A stretch of 64,000 nt of DNA, from positions 2,229,501-2,293,500 of the forward strand of contig NZ_AP023441.1 of NCBI RefSeq assembly GCF_019976755.1, read 5' to 3'. The position numbers were made by a program, and so were the translations under genes. Source of the DNA: Nostoc sp. MS1. Its GTDB lineage: Bacteria > Cyanobacteriota > Cyanobacteriia > Cyanobacteriales > Nostocaceae. The notes under the pieces are model-generated. The model did not search any database. It was not told where the DNA came from and saw nothing but the letters and a program-made list of their open reading frames with translations. Shown in pieces: positions 1 through 8,890 of the stretch (positions within the stretch are counted from its first letter, which is position 1; each line of letters begins with the position of its first letter).

Positions 1-965
1 GTAGCCCAGATATTCCAAGCCGCATAGTCTGCTTGTTGAAAAGCAGCTTGTGCAGTCGCAGGGACTTGTTGACCTTCAGCATCAAGACAGTCAGCTAAGT
101 CTCCCAGCGCAAATATTTCTGGATGGTCAAGGACTTGAAGAGTTGGTGTAGTAGTGATTTGACCACGTTGATTTTGTTTGAAAGGCAGGTTTTTGACTAC
201 ATTTGTTACCCTTGTCCCCACAGTCCAAATCACTAAATCTACGGGAATGATATCTACTTGATTTTTGTACTCTAGAGAGATAGTATCTGCCCCTATTGAT
301 TCAACTTTGGTTTCCAAATCAATAAACACACCTCTTGCATCTAAAGCCTTCTTAGCTGCTTCACGGTTAAAATCGGGTGATGTGCGTAAAATTTGGTCAC
401 TAACTTCTACTAAGCGGAAGCGTCCTCTTTCCCCTAGTCTGTCAGCTAATTTACAAGCTAACTCGACACCACTGTAACCAGCCCCAACAATTGCTACACG
501 AATTTTTTCTAAATCTGACTCTTCTAATATACGCAGTCTTTCTTCTAAACGATATGTATCAGTAAGACTGCGGAAAGGATAAGCATAGGATGTTGCACCA
601 GGAACTAAATCTAGTGGTGTTTCTCCACCCAGCGTCAAAACTAACTGGTTATAGGGGATTTCTGGGCCATCTTGCAGTTGTACCCGTTGCTGTTCGATAT
701 CAATACCAGAGACAACTGCTTGATAAAAGCGTACACCTGTACCTTCAAGAAGTTCGATAAATGGGGGAGCAATTTCCCAAGTTTGTAGTTCTCCGGTGAG
801 TAATTCGTATAATAGCGGAGAAAATAGAAAGCGATCGCTCTGATCTACCAGCACAATTTCCGGTTTTTGTTGAGTTTCCCAAGGCAATTGGCTTAAACGC
901 AAAGCTGTGTAGAGACCCCCAAAGCCTCCACCAAGGATTACAATTCTCGTAGTTTGTTCAGTCAT
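1..965 (-). CDS. ndh: Type II NADH dehydrogenase (NDH-2), 3' end outside window
   Basis: Reading the minus strand from the ATG at 965 gives an open frame of about 321 residues that runs off the left edge without a stop. The N-terminus (MTEQTTRIVILGGGFGGLYT) has the GxGGxGG dinucleotide-binding fold for FAD. A second one follows near residue 165 (VAIVGAGYSGVELA) for NAD(P)H, and near residue 265 comes a motif of the type IFALGDLAD, typical of the second FAD-contacting segment of this family. NDH-2 enzymes are monotopic membrane flavoproteins that pass electrons from NADH to quinone without pumping protons. In cyanobacteria they are often thought to sense or adjust the quinone redox state. About 80-130 C-terminal residues, including the membrane-anchoring part, are missing from the window. 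The family call is firm; the exact paralogue is not. Confidence 0.88.
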   Translation of the reverse strand, partial: MTEQTTRIVILGGGFGGLYTALRLSQLPWETQQKPEIVLVDQSDRFLFSPLLYELLTGELQTWEIAPPFIELLEGTGVRFYQAVVSGIDIEQQRVQLQDGPEIPYNQLVLTLGGETPLDLVPGATSYAYPFRSLTDTYRLEERLRILEESDLEKIRVAIVGAGYSGVELACKLADRLGERGRFRLVEVSDQILRTSPDFNREAAKKALDARGVFIDLETKVESIGADTISLEYKNQVDIIPVDLVIWTVGTRVTNVVKNLPFKQNQRGQITTTPTLQVLDHPEIFALGDLADCLDAEGQQVPATAQAAFQQADYAAWNIWA

Positions 966-1006
966 GGATTATATAGGATATTCCATCCTAGCAAGGCAAC
1001 TAACTC

Positions 1007-1579
1007 TCAGTGTAATGATTTATTGCCCTCAATGGCCATCAACCAGCAATCTGAGTACTTTCCTTCATGTAGTTCATGAGCGGGTAATAACTTAACCTTG
1101 ACAAACCCAACTTTTTCATAACAGCGAATAGCACGGGTATTTTCAACACGGGGATCAATCACAACCTTATTAGCCAAAAATACTTCAAAAATATAGTTTA
1201 CAGCTACTGTTAATATTTTTGACCCAACGCCCCGATTCCAAAAATTGGGTTCTCCAATAAACAAGTCAAGTGCATAGACATTATCAGTTTTTTCTAAACA
1301 ATACGTTTGTTTATCTGCCTCTGGTAAGTCATCAAGCAAACAATACTGTAAATAACCGATTGTTATATTTTGATAATATATAAAGCAAGGTTTAACCGCA
1401 TCATTGCCTCTTACCATCGGCTGATATGCTTCGATAATCCTTTCCAAATCAAAAGGATTGTCTCTACCTTCATAAAATTCTAAGACTCTCTCATCACTCA
1501 ACCATTTCGCCATTAATTGATAATTCTCTACCTTGTCCTCCATCAGACGAATAGTAATTTCATCTTTTGCAACTAACAT
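1007..1579 (-). CDS. GNAT family N-acetyltransferase, AAC(6')-like
   Basis: 190 residues. The pattern is that of the GNAT subfamily that includes aminoglycoside 6'-acetyltransferases and siderophore-type acyltransferases. An N-terminal strand ITIRLMEDK is followed by a segment KWLSDERVLEFYEGRDNPF. The acetyl-CoA pyrophosphate loop is NRGVGSKIL (roughly residues 115-124), and the C-terminal motif is NTRAIRCYEKVGF (about 148-160). Such enzymes transfer an acetyl group from acetyl-CoA to an amine; the substrate cannot be told from the sequence, so drug resistance should not be assumed. It lies 41 bp upstream of the ndh start and reads the same way, so they may be co-transcribed. Start: the ATG at 1579 gives a full-length domain. 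Confidence 0.8.
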   Translation of the reverse strand: MLVAKDEITIRLMEDKVENYQLMAKWLSDERVLEFYEGRDNPFDLERIIEAYQPMVRGNDAVKPCFIYYQNITIGYLQYCLLDDLPEADKQTYCLEKTDNVYALDLFIGEPNFWNRGVGSKILTVAVNYIFEVFLANKVVIDPRVENTRAIRCYEKVGFVKVKLLPAHELHEGKYSDCWLMAIEGNKSLH

Positions 1580-1670
1580 AAAAAATCGTAATTCGTAACA
1601 TTTAGGTTTGTTACCACTGATATTATAATCAGCAGTCTTCCATTAATAGGAATGTCAACCCATCTATAAC

Positions 1671-1728
1671 TGAATTACGAATTACGTTAGCAAAGCGGGG
1701 CGTAGCCCATTATGAATTACGAATTATC
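1671..1728. repeat. Interspersed repeat flanked by GAATTACGAATTA direct repeats
   Basis: The 13-mer GAATTACGAATTA occurs at 1672 and again at 1714, on either side of a GC-richer core that reads GCAAAGCGGGGCGTAGCCCA. The core has a short self-complementary part (GGGGCGTAGCCC). This looks like one of the dispersed intergenic repeats that litter Nostoc genomes. No coding function is evident. It immediately abuts the end of the ChaB-like gene. Confidence 0.5.
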
Positions 1729-1729
1729 T

Positions 1730-1975
1730 TTAGTTACCACCAGTTGTGATAGCTTTATTGTGAGTTGCTGTATCTTTATCTTTTCTCTGCCATTGACCAT
1801 CTTTTCCTGTTTCATACTCCATGCGCACGCTGTTCCAAGCGACATCACGTGCACCATTTTCACTCATACCGTCGCTTTGCGCTGCGTTGAAAGCCGCAAG
1901 AAAAATATTTTGACCATGTTCTGGTAACTGGTCTCTAATTTCTTGGGGTAATTCATTTACTTGTTGATAAGGCAT
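1730..1975 (-). CDS. ChaB family protein
   Basis: 81 residues beginning MPYQQVNELPQEIRDQLPEH. It matches the ChaB family: an N-terminal LP..(I/V)R..LP..AQ-type segment (here LPQEIRDQLPEHGQNIF), then a helix FLAAFNAAQ and a helix ARDVAWNSVRMEYE with the conserved Ala/Trp pattern. ChaB was first named as a regulator of the ChaA cation antiporter in E. coli; in many bacteria its role is unknown. No chaA-like gene is near. The C-terminus (DKDTATHNKAITTGGN) is polar and probably disordered. It is a single gene followed by a repeat. Confidence 0.8.
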   Translation of the reverse strand: MPYQQVNELPQEIRDQLPEHGQNIFLAAFNAAQSDGMSENGARDVAWNSVRMEYETGKDGQWQRKDKDTATHNKAITTGGN

Positions 1976-2382
1976 AAATCCACTCCAAAAAGTCTATCTT
2001 TGGTTTATGCTAAAAGATAAGGCAATTAATTTACCTCTTTCTATGAGTAGAGATGTAAATTTACCATCCTTGGGGCTGAGTTCAATAATCTTCTCTAATC
2101 AGCCCATAATATTAAAAACAAGTCAATAATTTGTTAATGAATAGATGATGATGTTTAATTCTAACTTGGTTCTAATTTTTACCTATAGAACTATATGATT
2201 TGATAATTAAAAATTGAATATATAATTTTTTGTTAATGAAATATAATTATTAAACTAATAAATTTGAAATTATGTAATATTTTTTAACTGTTTGTTGGGT
2301 TTCATGTATTATCAAGAAGTGTATCCTGTGGACATTGATAAAAAATAAACTCTTTAAAACTTAAAATCAATCCGCATCTCCT
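1976..2382. other. AT-rich intergenic region between divergent genes
   Basis: A 407-bp stretch between the minus-strand ChaB-like gene and the plus-strand J-domain gene. It is strongly AT-rich, especially 2130-2300, and holds no convincing ORF, RNA or hairpin. It must contain both divergent promoters, but I cannot single out a reliable -10/-35 pair among the many A/T hexamers. Confidence 0.5.
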
Positions 2383-3441
2383 ATGCCTCGCAAAACCTCA
2401 TCCACCACAAGTGCTGCTCAAACAAAACCATTAGCTCTCTCACAGCTACATATCCGCTTAGAAGGGTTAGAGAAAGAACACCAATCTTTACTTAAAAAAA
2501 TCAAAAGAAAGCGATCTGAACTGCATAATTTTGTTGAAAATATGCGTTCATTAGCAACAGAGGTTTTTCAGAAAGCAACTCCTAGCTTTACAAAAATGTC
2601 AGAGCTAGATAAAGAAATTCATACTATGTTTGCAGAAATTTTTGCCACTAGGAAATTTGGTAAGCAAACTGAGAAAAAAGTAAAAGCAGTTTATCTTAAT
2701 CTTCAGATGTCTGGAATCATTAGTCCTAAATTTGACACTGAAGACTCTGATCAAGAACTAGATGATATGTTTGGTAATTTCCAGCAGGAGCATGATTTTT
2801 CTCAAGAGAGCAATTCATACCATCATTACCGACAAGCACAAGGAGAAGCAGAATCTCCTTTCGGAACAAGAACCGATGAATCTAGAAAAATCCGTCAGAC
2901 GTTCCTACGATTAGCAGAAATCTTTCACCCTGATAAGGTCAAAGATAGCGATACACAGATGAATCATACAGAAATCATGAAAGAAATTAATAAAGCATAT
3001 CAAGAAGGAGATTTAGCAAGACTATTGGAAATAGAACAAAAACATAAGGTAGGAGAATTTATTGATAATAATAGTGAAGATGATTTAACTAGAAAGTGTA
3101 AGACGCTAGAACAGCAAAATGAAATTTTATTAACTCAGTATGAAAATTTAAAACGAGAACTACGTTTAGTGAAAAATACGCCAGAAGGTGCAATGGTTTC
3201 TGATTCGCGTAAAGCTACTAAAGTTGGTATTGACCCTATTGCTAAAATGGTAGAATCAATAGAGGTTCAAATTAATTTAGTTAGCGAAATTCGTAATTTT
3301 GTTGAGCAATTTAAAAATCAGAAGATAACTATTAAAGAGTTTCTGAATGGACCAGAAAGCTTATACTCGTTGAAACAGGAAATGATGGAAGACCTGCTTG
3401 AGCAAATGTTGTCAGAATTAGATGAGATAGTTGTCTTCTAA
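2383..3441 (+). CDS. J-domain (DnaJ-like) protein with long coiled-coil flanks
   Basis: 352 residues. The J domain is internal, around residues 160-215: RKIRQTFLRLAEIFHPDKV with the obligatory HPD tripeptide at residues 182-184, followed by helix III/IV material (MNHTEIMKEINKAYQEGDLARLLEIE). Charged helices surround it: residues 20-55 (HIRLEGLEKEHQSLLKKIKR) and 235-265 look coiled-coil. There is no Gly/Phe region and no zinc-finger domain, so this is a class III (C-type) J protein. These recruit and stimulate an Hsp70 for a specific client, here unknown. A Met-Pro-Arg-Lys basic start and a Ser/Thr-rich tail-in (residues 3-15) suggest a soluble cytoplasmic protein. It stands alone with the S41 protease remnant downstream. 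Confidence 0.75.
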   Translation: MPRKTSSTTSAAQTKPLALSQLHIRLEGLEKEHQSLLKKIKRKRSELHNFVENMRSLATEVFQKATPSFTKMSELDKEIHTMFAEIFATRKFGKQTEKKVKAVYLNLQMSGIISPKFDTEDSDQELDDMFGNFQQEHDFSQESNSYHHYRQAQGEAESPFGTRTDESRKIRQTFLRLAEIFHPDKVKDSDTQMNHTEIMKEINKAYQEGDLARLLEIEQKHKVGEFIDNNSEDDLTRKCKTLEQQNEILLTQYENLKRELRLVKNTPEGAMVSDSRKATKVGIDPIAKMVESIEVQINLVSEIRNFVEQFKNQKITIKEFLNGPESLYSLKQEMMEDLLEQMLSELDEIVVF

Positions 3442-3569
3442 ATTTAGAGAATAGGTTCCGTATTTTAATGAGGTATCTCTGTTTGAAGTCAGCATCTAGA
3501 AGCTAGACTATAAAAAATGGAGTGTACCTCATATTTTTAGGTAGTTTAAATGAAAGCATTTCGGCTTGT

Positions 3570-4168
3570 TTACCTTAAACGCCTACCTTTGGCACTTTGT
3601 ATCAGTGTTTTCTTTTTGTTAAACCCTGATTCATCCATATACTTTAAATCGATTTCTCCAGCAGCAGCAGATAATTCCAACATCTCTAAGTCTGCCTGTT
3701 TGATTTGCTGCAATACTTTGTCTTGCTTTCCTTTGTGGCTTTTTCTAGTTCGCTTCCAAATGACCCCCTTTTTTTGAGTACCTGCCTTAACCAGTCAGGA
3801 CTCAATTTCACGGAGCGTTCTTGCTCTAATTTTTGGGCTAATTGAACACTATTATATGTACGTGGTTCTTGCTCCAAGCATTTTTCTAAGAACGCCATGT
3901 CAGCTTCTGCCCACCTTGATTTTCCTCCCCGCCCTGCTTTCTCCCACAGTCCTTCTAGACCTTGTTTTTCCCATCTATGCAAAACTTCTCTTACTGTTTG
4001 GGCAGTCCAGTCAAAGTGATCTGCTATCTTCTCTACGTACCAACCATGTGCGCTTAATCTGATCACTTCGGCTCGGTCTTTCACTTTCTGGGGTACATCT
4101 GCCGTTCTCAGGTTGAACAAAATTTTATCTTGCTTAGGAGTCAGAAATACCCTTAAACGGCTGCCCAT
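3570..4168 (-). pseudogene. Truncated IS630-family transposase remnant, frameshifted
   Basis: The minus-strand frame from 4168 has a helix-turn-helix (KVKDRAEVIRLSAHGWYVEK, then IADHFDWTAQTVREVLHRW) as in IS630/Tc1-type transposases. It continues to a homopolymer run (C5T7 on the plus strand, 3764-3775) where the frame breaks. After a frame change the reading continues VIWKRTRKSHKGKQDK, then KQADLEMLELSAAAGEIDLK and YMDESGF, the typical segment around the first catalytic Asp. It diverges shortly after and stops at 3570, so the rest of the DDE domain is missing. The A7G5 run on the coding strand could be a programmed slippage site, as in some IS630 members, but the truncation means the copy is dead. 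It sits inside or at the 5' end of the broken S41 protease gene. Confidence 0.72.
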
Positions 4169-4579
4169 ATCCCTGTTACCTTGGTAGACACATTTATGTA
4201 TTTACTTATCTTTACACACTTTGGTTTTTTCACCTTGTTCTACTTAAACGATAATTTCTACGATCCTCAATTAAATGGAATTAATTGGGCAGTTATTAAG
4301 ACCAAATATCGACCTCATGTAGAACGATCAAAGTCAGGTAAAGAGGTAGAAATTCTGTTTAATCAGATGTTATCTGAACTTAAAACTTCTCACACTCATT
4401 ACTATACTCAAGATGAGCCTGCTTATTATCAGCTTCTAGGAATTTTCTATGCTAATGCTAAAAGTACAGATTTACCAAAGCGATTAAGAGAAATTTTTCC
4501 TAAAGGCAAATTTGAATACACTGGGATTGGTTTATTTACTAAAGACATCAATGGTAAAACTTTTGTCAGATCCATATTA

Positions 4580-5492
4580 GAGGATGTTTGAAAAGTTTTA
4601 GGAAGTCAAAAATTAAGCCAGTCGCTTCAGCATAATACGGATCATTGCAAGGTAGATAAAAGTTTCTGATGTTTCGGGCAATAATTCATAGTCTCTGACC
4701 AATCGGCGACATCCCATAAACCAACCAAAAGTGCGTTCCACCACCCAACGTTTTTTGAGCAAAACAAAGCCCTTAGTTTGCTCTGGTCGCAGCACAACCT
4801 GGACAATCCAGCGACAAAAATTCATAACCCATTGCATGAAAGGTTCTCCATCAAACCCACCATCAACCCAGATGGTTGTTAAGCGAGACTGTGGCTGAGA
4901 TTGTTTGACTCGTTTGAGAACTTGTTGACCGCCAGCGCGCTCACCCACATTGGCAGCTAGCTGTGACCAAGACTCGTAGCACTAATCCCAAGGTATCAAC
5001 TGTGATAAATCGCTTACGCCCTTTAATTTTCTTACCTGAATCAAAACCTACGTCTTGACTCACCATTGCCGCACTTTTAACACTTTGACTATCGATAATG
5101 GCTTCCGATGGATTCTTGTGTCGTTCCTGGTCTATTCGCACCCACTCCCTGAGACTGTCATGGATTAACAGCCACGTCCCATCTTTGCGCCAATTACGGA
5201 AATATGTGTACACTGTCTGCCAGGGCGGAAAGTCTCCTGGTAGCCCTCGCCATCTCACTCCTTCTACCAAAATATAGAAAATTGCATTGAGAACTTCCCA
5301 CGTATCGACTTCACGCTTGCGTCCTCCTGGTTTTGCCTCTGGAATCAGCTCACTGAGAAATTCATATTGGTCACGGGTCAGATTGCTGGGGTATGCTTTA
5401 CTCATGTCGCTCTCTCGGTGCTGTTTACTATTCATTTACAGCTTATACTGAGAGAGCTTTTTTACTACTTTCCCGACTTTTCAAACATCCTC
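4580..5492 (-). mobile_element. Complete IS5-family element (IS1031-like), 913 bp, with 3-bp target duplication
   Basis: The ends are perfect 17-bp inverted repeats: GAGGATGTTTGAAAAGT at 4580-4596 and its complement at 5476-5492, with weaker similarity inward. The element is bracketed by TTA at 4577-4579 and TTA at 5493-5495, the 3-bp target duplication usual for this group. Length and a single transposase gene in two frames fit the IS1031/IS427 side of the IS5 family. Deleting the element and one TTA restores the interrupted protease frame exactly, which proves the insertion point. Confidence 0.92.
4613..5435 (-). pseudogene. IS5-family transposase split by a frame change at an AGCTAGCT duplication
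   Basis: The first frame, best started at the ATG at 5405 (MSKAYPSNLTRDQYEFLSEL), has the DUF4096-type N-terminal domain with the WRGLPGDFPPWQTVYTYFRNW signature. It then reaches the first catalytic Asp region IIDSQSVKSA and KKIKGRKRFITVDTLGLVL. It stops after VLVTASCQCG at about 4941. The second frame resumes GERAGGQQVLKR, carries the second Asp (TIWVDGGFDG), and ends with the Glu segment KRWVVERTFGWFMGCRRLVRDYE. Removing one AGCT from the tandem AGCTAGCT at 4955-4962 would read VLVTAANVGER, the family consensus, so a 4-bp duplication most likely inactivated it. Programmed frameshifting is known in some IS5 relatives and cannot be excluded. Confidence 0.82.
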
Positions 5493-6385
5493 TTAGATGA
5501 TAGTCCTGCTCTTAAGGCTGGTTTAAAAGTAGGAGATGAAATTATTAGTGTTGATGGGAAAGAATATCAGCCTATCAGCTCTTTTGCTGGCAAAGCAGAA
5601 CAAAAAGTGAGAATATTGATCCAGCGATCGCCACAATTAAGCAGTCGACAAGAAGTCGTTGTAGTGCCTAAAATATATAATGCTGGCACAATGTTTTTAG
5701 AAGCTCAAACCGCCAGTATTCAAGTAATCGAACAAGCAAATCGGAAAATTGGCTATGTTCATATCTGGTCAAATGCAGCCGATCAATATCAGCAAACACT
5801 CCAGGATGAACTTATATATGGTCGTCTAAAAAACGCAGACGGCTTAATTTTGGATTTGAGAGATGGATGGGGAGGTGGCGATATCAGTTACCTCAACATC
5901 TTTACGGCAGAAAAAACTCCCAGCTTAACCAGCGTTCAACGCAACGGCCGCCGCTATACTTATCATTACCAATGGAAAAAACCTGTAGTGATGCTAGTAA
6001 ATGAAGGAAGCCGCAGTAGTAAAGAAATTCTTGCCTTTAACTTCCAACAAAATCAGATTGGCCCAGTCATTGGTACTAAAACAACAGGAGCAGTAGTTGG
6101 TGGTCGTCCCTATATTATGCAGGATGGCAGCTTGCTTTACTTAGCAGTTGCAGATGTCTTCCTCAATGGTGATCAGAGATTAGAAGGTAAGGGAGTTACC
6201 CCAGACATTGACGTTCCTTTTGCCCTAGAATACGCACAAGGAGCAGACCCACAAAAGCAGAAAGCAATAGAAACTGTATTAAAAGCATTGTGATTGTAAA
6301 CGCTTAGTAATCTTGTTGAAATATTCAAAACCCAGTGTAAACTTATACGCAACAGAATAAACCTTTTAAATAAACATAGCGCCTT

Positions 6386-7156
6386 ATGTCAATTATTGCG
6401 CTGAGAGCATGGTATCTTCAGGATTATGAGCCGATTTCTGAACTCGAAAAACGTCCGCCAGATATTCGCCTTAGTAAAAAAAGCTTACTGAGAGCAGCAT
6501 TGCGTGCGGACTTTTTAGAAGACAGTGATGAAGTGAAACGTTCAATTTGGTTTGGGCGTTATCTAGAGGGAGAGAACGTGGAATTTTACATTGAAGGTAG
6601 TGGTGGTTATTGTGTAGCTAACATCGACCTAATCAGTCATGAAATTTACTTCACCAAGCAAACAGTTTTAGCTCAGTTAGATCCGACAATTTTCTTATCC
6701 TATCAAACCGAGTATGCCGAAGCTACTGAAGTTCTCAGGGAAGGACTGCAAAAAAGCTTAGAAACATTGAACTTGCGATCGCGCCTTCCACTGACACTAG
6801 TAGAATCATCCCGTCCTAAAGACGCACCCCAACGTCTAAATCGTACTATCCTCAGAAAACTACGCAAAAGCTTGTTGTTTATTGCGGATACTACACCCAT
6901 CGCTAGTGTTGATGCTAAGGACGCACAACAATTAATTCCTAGTCCCAATGTATGTATAGAAATTGGCTACGCCATTCAAAGCAAGCGAACAGAACAAATC
7001 CTATTAGTACATCAACAACGGCCAGAGTATGACGGAAGATTCCCTTTCGACTTACCCACACAACAAATATTGCCCTTTCGAGACAGCAAAGAACTAAATA
7101 AAATTCTCACAGGAGCAATCAAAACCCAACTAACAAGATTTAAATTGTTTTCTTAA
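6386..7156 (+). CDS. Uncharacterised protein with TIR-like / nucleotide-hydrolase-like C-terminal domain
   Basis: 256 residues, start ATG at 6386. The N-terminal half (SIIALRAWYLQDYEPISELE, IWFGRYLEGENVEFYIEGSG) is not a family I can name. The C-terminal half has the layout of TIR-like or nucleoside-deoxyribosyltransferase-like folds: a strand SLLFIADTTPI, then PSPNVCIEIGYAIQSKRTEQ, ILLVHQQ, a PFDL segment, and QILPFRDSKELNKIL. The PNV.IE.GYA motif with its Glu is the hallmark of the predicted NAD- or nucleotide-cleaving TIR-like domains found in many prokaryotic defence and stress proteins. It is not preceded by a sensor gene; its neighbours are the broken protease and comM. Function unproven; it may instead be a non-catalytic Rossmann-like domain. 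Confidence 0.55.
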   Translation: MSIIALRAWYLQDYEPISELEKRPPDIRLSKKSLLRAALRADFLEDSDEVKRSIWFGRYLEGENVEFYIEGSGGYCVANIDLISHEIYFTKQTVLAQLDPTIFLSYQTEYAEATEVLREGLQKSLETLNLRSRLPLTLVESSRPKDAPQRLNRTILRKLRKSLLFIADTTPIASVDAKDAQQLIPSPNVCIEIGYAIQSKRTEQILLVHQQRPEYDGRFPFDLPTQQILPFRDSKELNKILTGAIKTQLTRFKLFS

Positions 7157-7293
7157 AAAAAGCAGGTGACAGTTGACAGGTTAAAAACCCTACCAAATAA
7201 CACCAATTCTCAAAATTCGTCAGCAGATACAAATCATAAAATTCAGCCCAAGTCTGGATTTCTCAATTGTGAATTTTGAATTTTGAATTGTTA

Positions 7294-8823
7294 CTACTGC
7301 ATCCTGTCTATAGTACGGTACTGAATAGCCTCTGCCACATGATTAGGTTTTAACTCATCTTCCCCTGCTAAATCTGCAATAGTCCGAGCTACCTTCAGAA
7401 TGCGATCGCTTGCTCTTGCAGATAAGCCCAACTTTCTAATTGCCGTTTCTAACAAGTTGCGCCCACTATCATCCAGGTTGCACCATTTCTGCATATGCCG
7501 ACTTTGCATTTGGGCATTACAACGCAGATTTGATTCTTCTTGAAAACGGTTAATAGCGCGATCGCGTGCTTGTTGTACCCTCTCACGCACGGCCGCAGAA
7601 GTTTCTCCTGTCGGCTGTTGGGTTATTTCTTCTGGTTTCAGGCGATTAACTGCAACTTGCAAATCAATCCGATCCATCAACGGCCCGGAAAGCTTTCCCC
7701 AATACTGTTCTCGTTGTCTTGGCGAACATGTACACTGCTGGATGGTATCACCGTAGTAACCACAAGGACAGGGGTTAGTACTTGCTACTAAGGTAAACTG
7801 TGCAGGGAACATTACAGATTGTCTGGTGCGGGAAATAGTCACATAGCCATCTTCCAAAGGCTGGCGCAAAAATTCTAAAACATCACGTTTAAATTCTGTT
7901 AATTCATCGAGGAAAAGTACCCCTCGGTGTGATAAGGAAATTTCCCCAGGACGAGGAAAACTACCACCACCCACAAGAGAAGGCCCGGATGCTGAATGGT
8001 GAGGACTGCGAAAAGGGCGATCGCGCACTAAGCAACCACGGTTTTTTAATAAACCAGCCACTGAGTGAATCCGAGTTACTTCCAAAGCTTCAGTAAAACT
8101 CAGAGGTGGTAAGATACTAGGCAAACGTCGTGCCAGCATCGTTTTCCCACTTCCTGGAGGCCCGACAAAAATCAAATTATGTCCGCCTGCCGCAGCAATT
8201 TCTAAAGCGCGACGAGCATGAGCTTGTCCTTTTACGTCCTTTAAATCGGCGATCGCGTAAGATACTGATGTGATATCTTTTGATTCATCCAACTCTAAAG
8301 GTTTGTGCCGACCAGGATTATTTAATAAATCTACCACCTCCGACACATTCTTACAACCATACACAGCCAAACCCTGCACCACTGAAGCCTCTTGAGCATT
8401 ATCCACAGGCACAACCAAACCAGCAATGCCCATTTTTTTGGCAGTAGCAGCAATAGGTAAAACCCCAGCAATAGGGCGTAAACTACCATCCAGAGAAACT
8501 TCACCCAAAAACAGATAATCACCCAACAAATCCGCCTTAACTTGCTCAGAAGCCGCTAAAATTCCCACACTAATAGGTAAATCGAAACAGGGGCCTTCCT
8601 TGCGTAAATCCGCCGGAGTCAGGTTAATCACAATTTTTCTCATCGGAAAAGCAAAACCTGCATTTTTGAGCGTTGCTTTCACCCTCTCTTTCGACTCCTG
8701 AACTGCTGAATCTGGTAGTCCCAAAACCACAATTCCCGGCAAACCCCCTGAAATATCGACTTCTACGCCCACTTTAACGGCATCGATGCCGACAATTGAT
8801 GCACTCCAGACTCTAGCAAGCAT
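7294..8823 (-). CDS. comM: YifB/ComM family Mg-chelatase-like AAA+ ATPase
   Basis: 509 residues, full length for the family. The N-terminal Lon-substrate-binding-like ChlI domain starts MLARVWSASIVGIDAVKVGV and contains GLPGIVVLGLPDSAVQESKE. The AAA+ core has a Walker A GPPGSGKTMLARRLPSILP, a Walker B GVLFLDELTEF, and a sensor segment TLVASTNPCPCGYYGD. A Cys-rich stretch (CPCGYYGD...QCTCSP) is conserved in YifB proteins. ComM is a hexameric helicase that promotes branch migration during natural transformation, so a role in recombination or DNA uptake is expected here. Minus strand, with its start 67 bp from the divergent HIT gene start. Confidence 0.93.
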   Translation of the reverse strand: MLARVWSASIVGIDAVKVGVEVDISGGLPGIVVLGLPDSAVQESKERVKATLKNAGFAFPMRKIVINLTPADLRKEGPCFDLPISVGILAASEQVKADLLGDYLFLGEVSLDGSLRPIAGVLPIAATAKKMGIAGLVVPVDNAQEASVVQGLAVYGCKNVSEVVDLLNNPGRHKPLELDESKDITSVSYAIADLKDVKGQAHARRALEIAAAGGHNLIFVGPPGSGKTMLARRLPSILPPLSFTEALEVTRIHSVAGLLKNRGCLVRDRPFRSPHHSASGPSLVGGGSFPRPGEISLSHRGVLFLDELTEFKRDVLEFLRQPLEDGYVTISRTRQSVMFPAQFTLVASTNPCPCGYYGDTIQQCTCSPRQREQYWGKLSGPLMDRIDLQVAVNRLKPEEITQQPTGETSAAVRERVQQARDRAINRFQEESNLRCNAQMQSRHMQKWCNLDDSGRNLLETAIRKLGLSARASDRILKVARTIADLAGEDELKPNHVAEAIQYRTIDRMQ

Positions 8824-8890
8824 TGGCTAAATATTTCTTATATAAACAGTAACCCTTTAGAATCTCTAGCAGATGAGTTGTAATAACCGC

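Larger units (their letters stand above)
4181..6293 (+). pseudogene. S41 (C-terminal processing type) peptidase gene, disrupted by insertion sequences
   Basis: Two plus-strand pieces join into one protease when the IS5-type element at 4580-5492 is removed. The first (to 4579) encodes DNFYDPQLNGINWAVIK and SELKTSHTHYYTQDEPAYY, then GIGLFTKDINGKTFVRSIL. The second (from 5493) continues DDSPALKAGLKVGDEIISVD, a PDZ domain, then the tail-specific protease core: DGLILDLRDGWGG, VNEGSRSSKEIL with the candidate nucleophile Ser, and VIGTKTTGAVVGGR. The join at TTA restores VRSILDDSPALK with no base lost. The N-terminus, which should carry a signal peptide, was displaced earlier by the IS630 remnant; a hydrophobic stretch at 3550-3620 could be its relic. 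The family acts in the periplasm or lumen on protein C-termini. As it stands the gene cannot make a complete enzyme. Confidence 0.85.

Noticed and set aside
3550..3777. Plus-strand ORF with a signal-peptide-like start (KAFRLVYLKRLPLALCISVF)
   Set aside because: From about 3625 onward it is the antisense of the IS630 transposase (DESGF region), so it is not a gene. The first 25 codons may be a relic of the protease signal peptide, but this cannot be shown.
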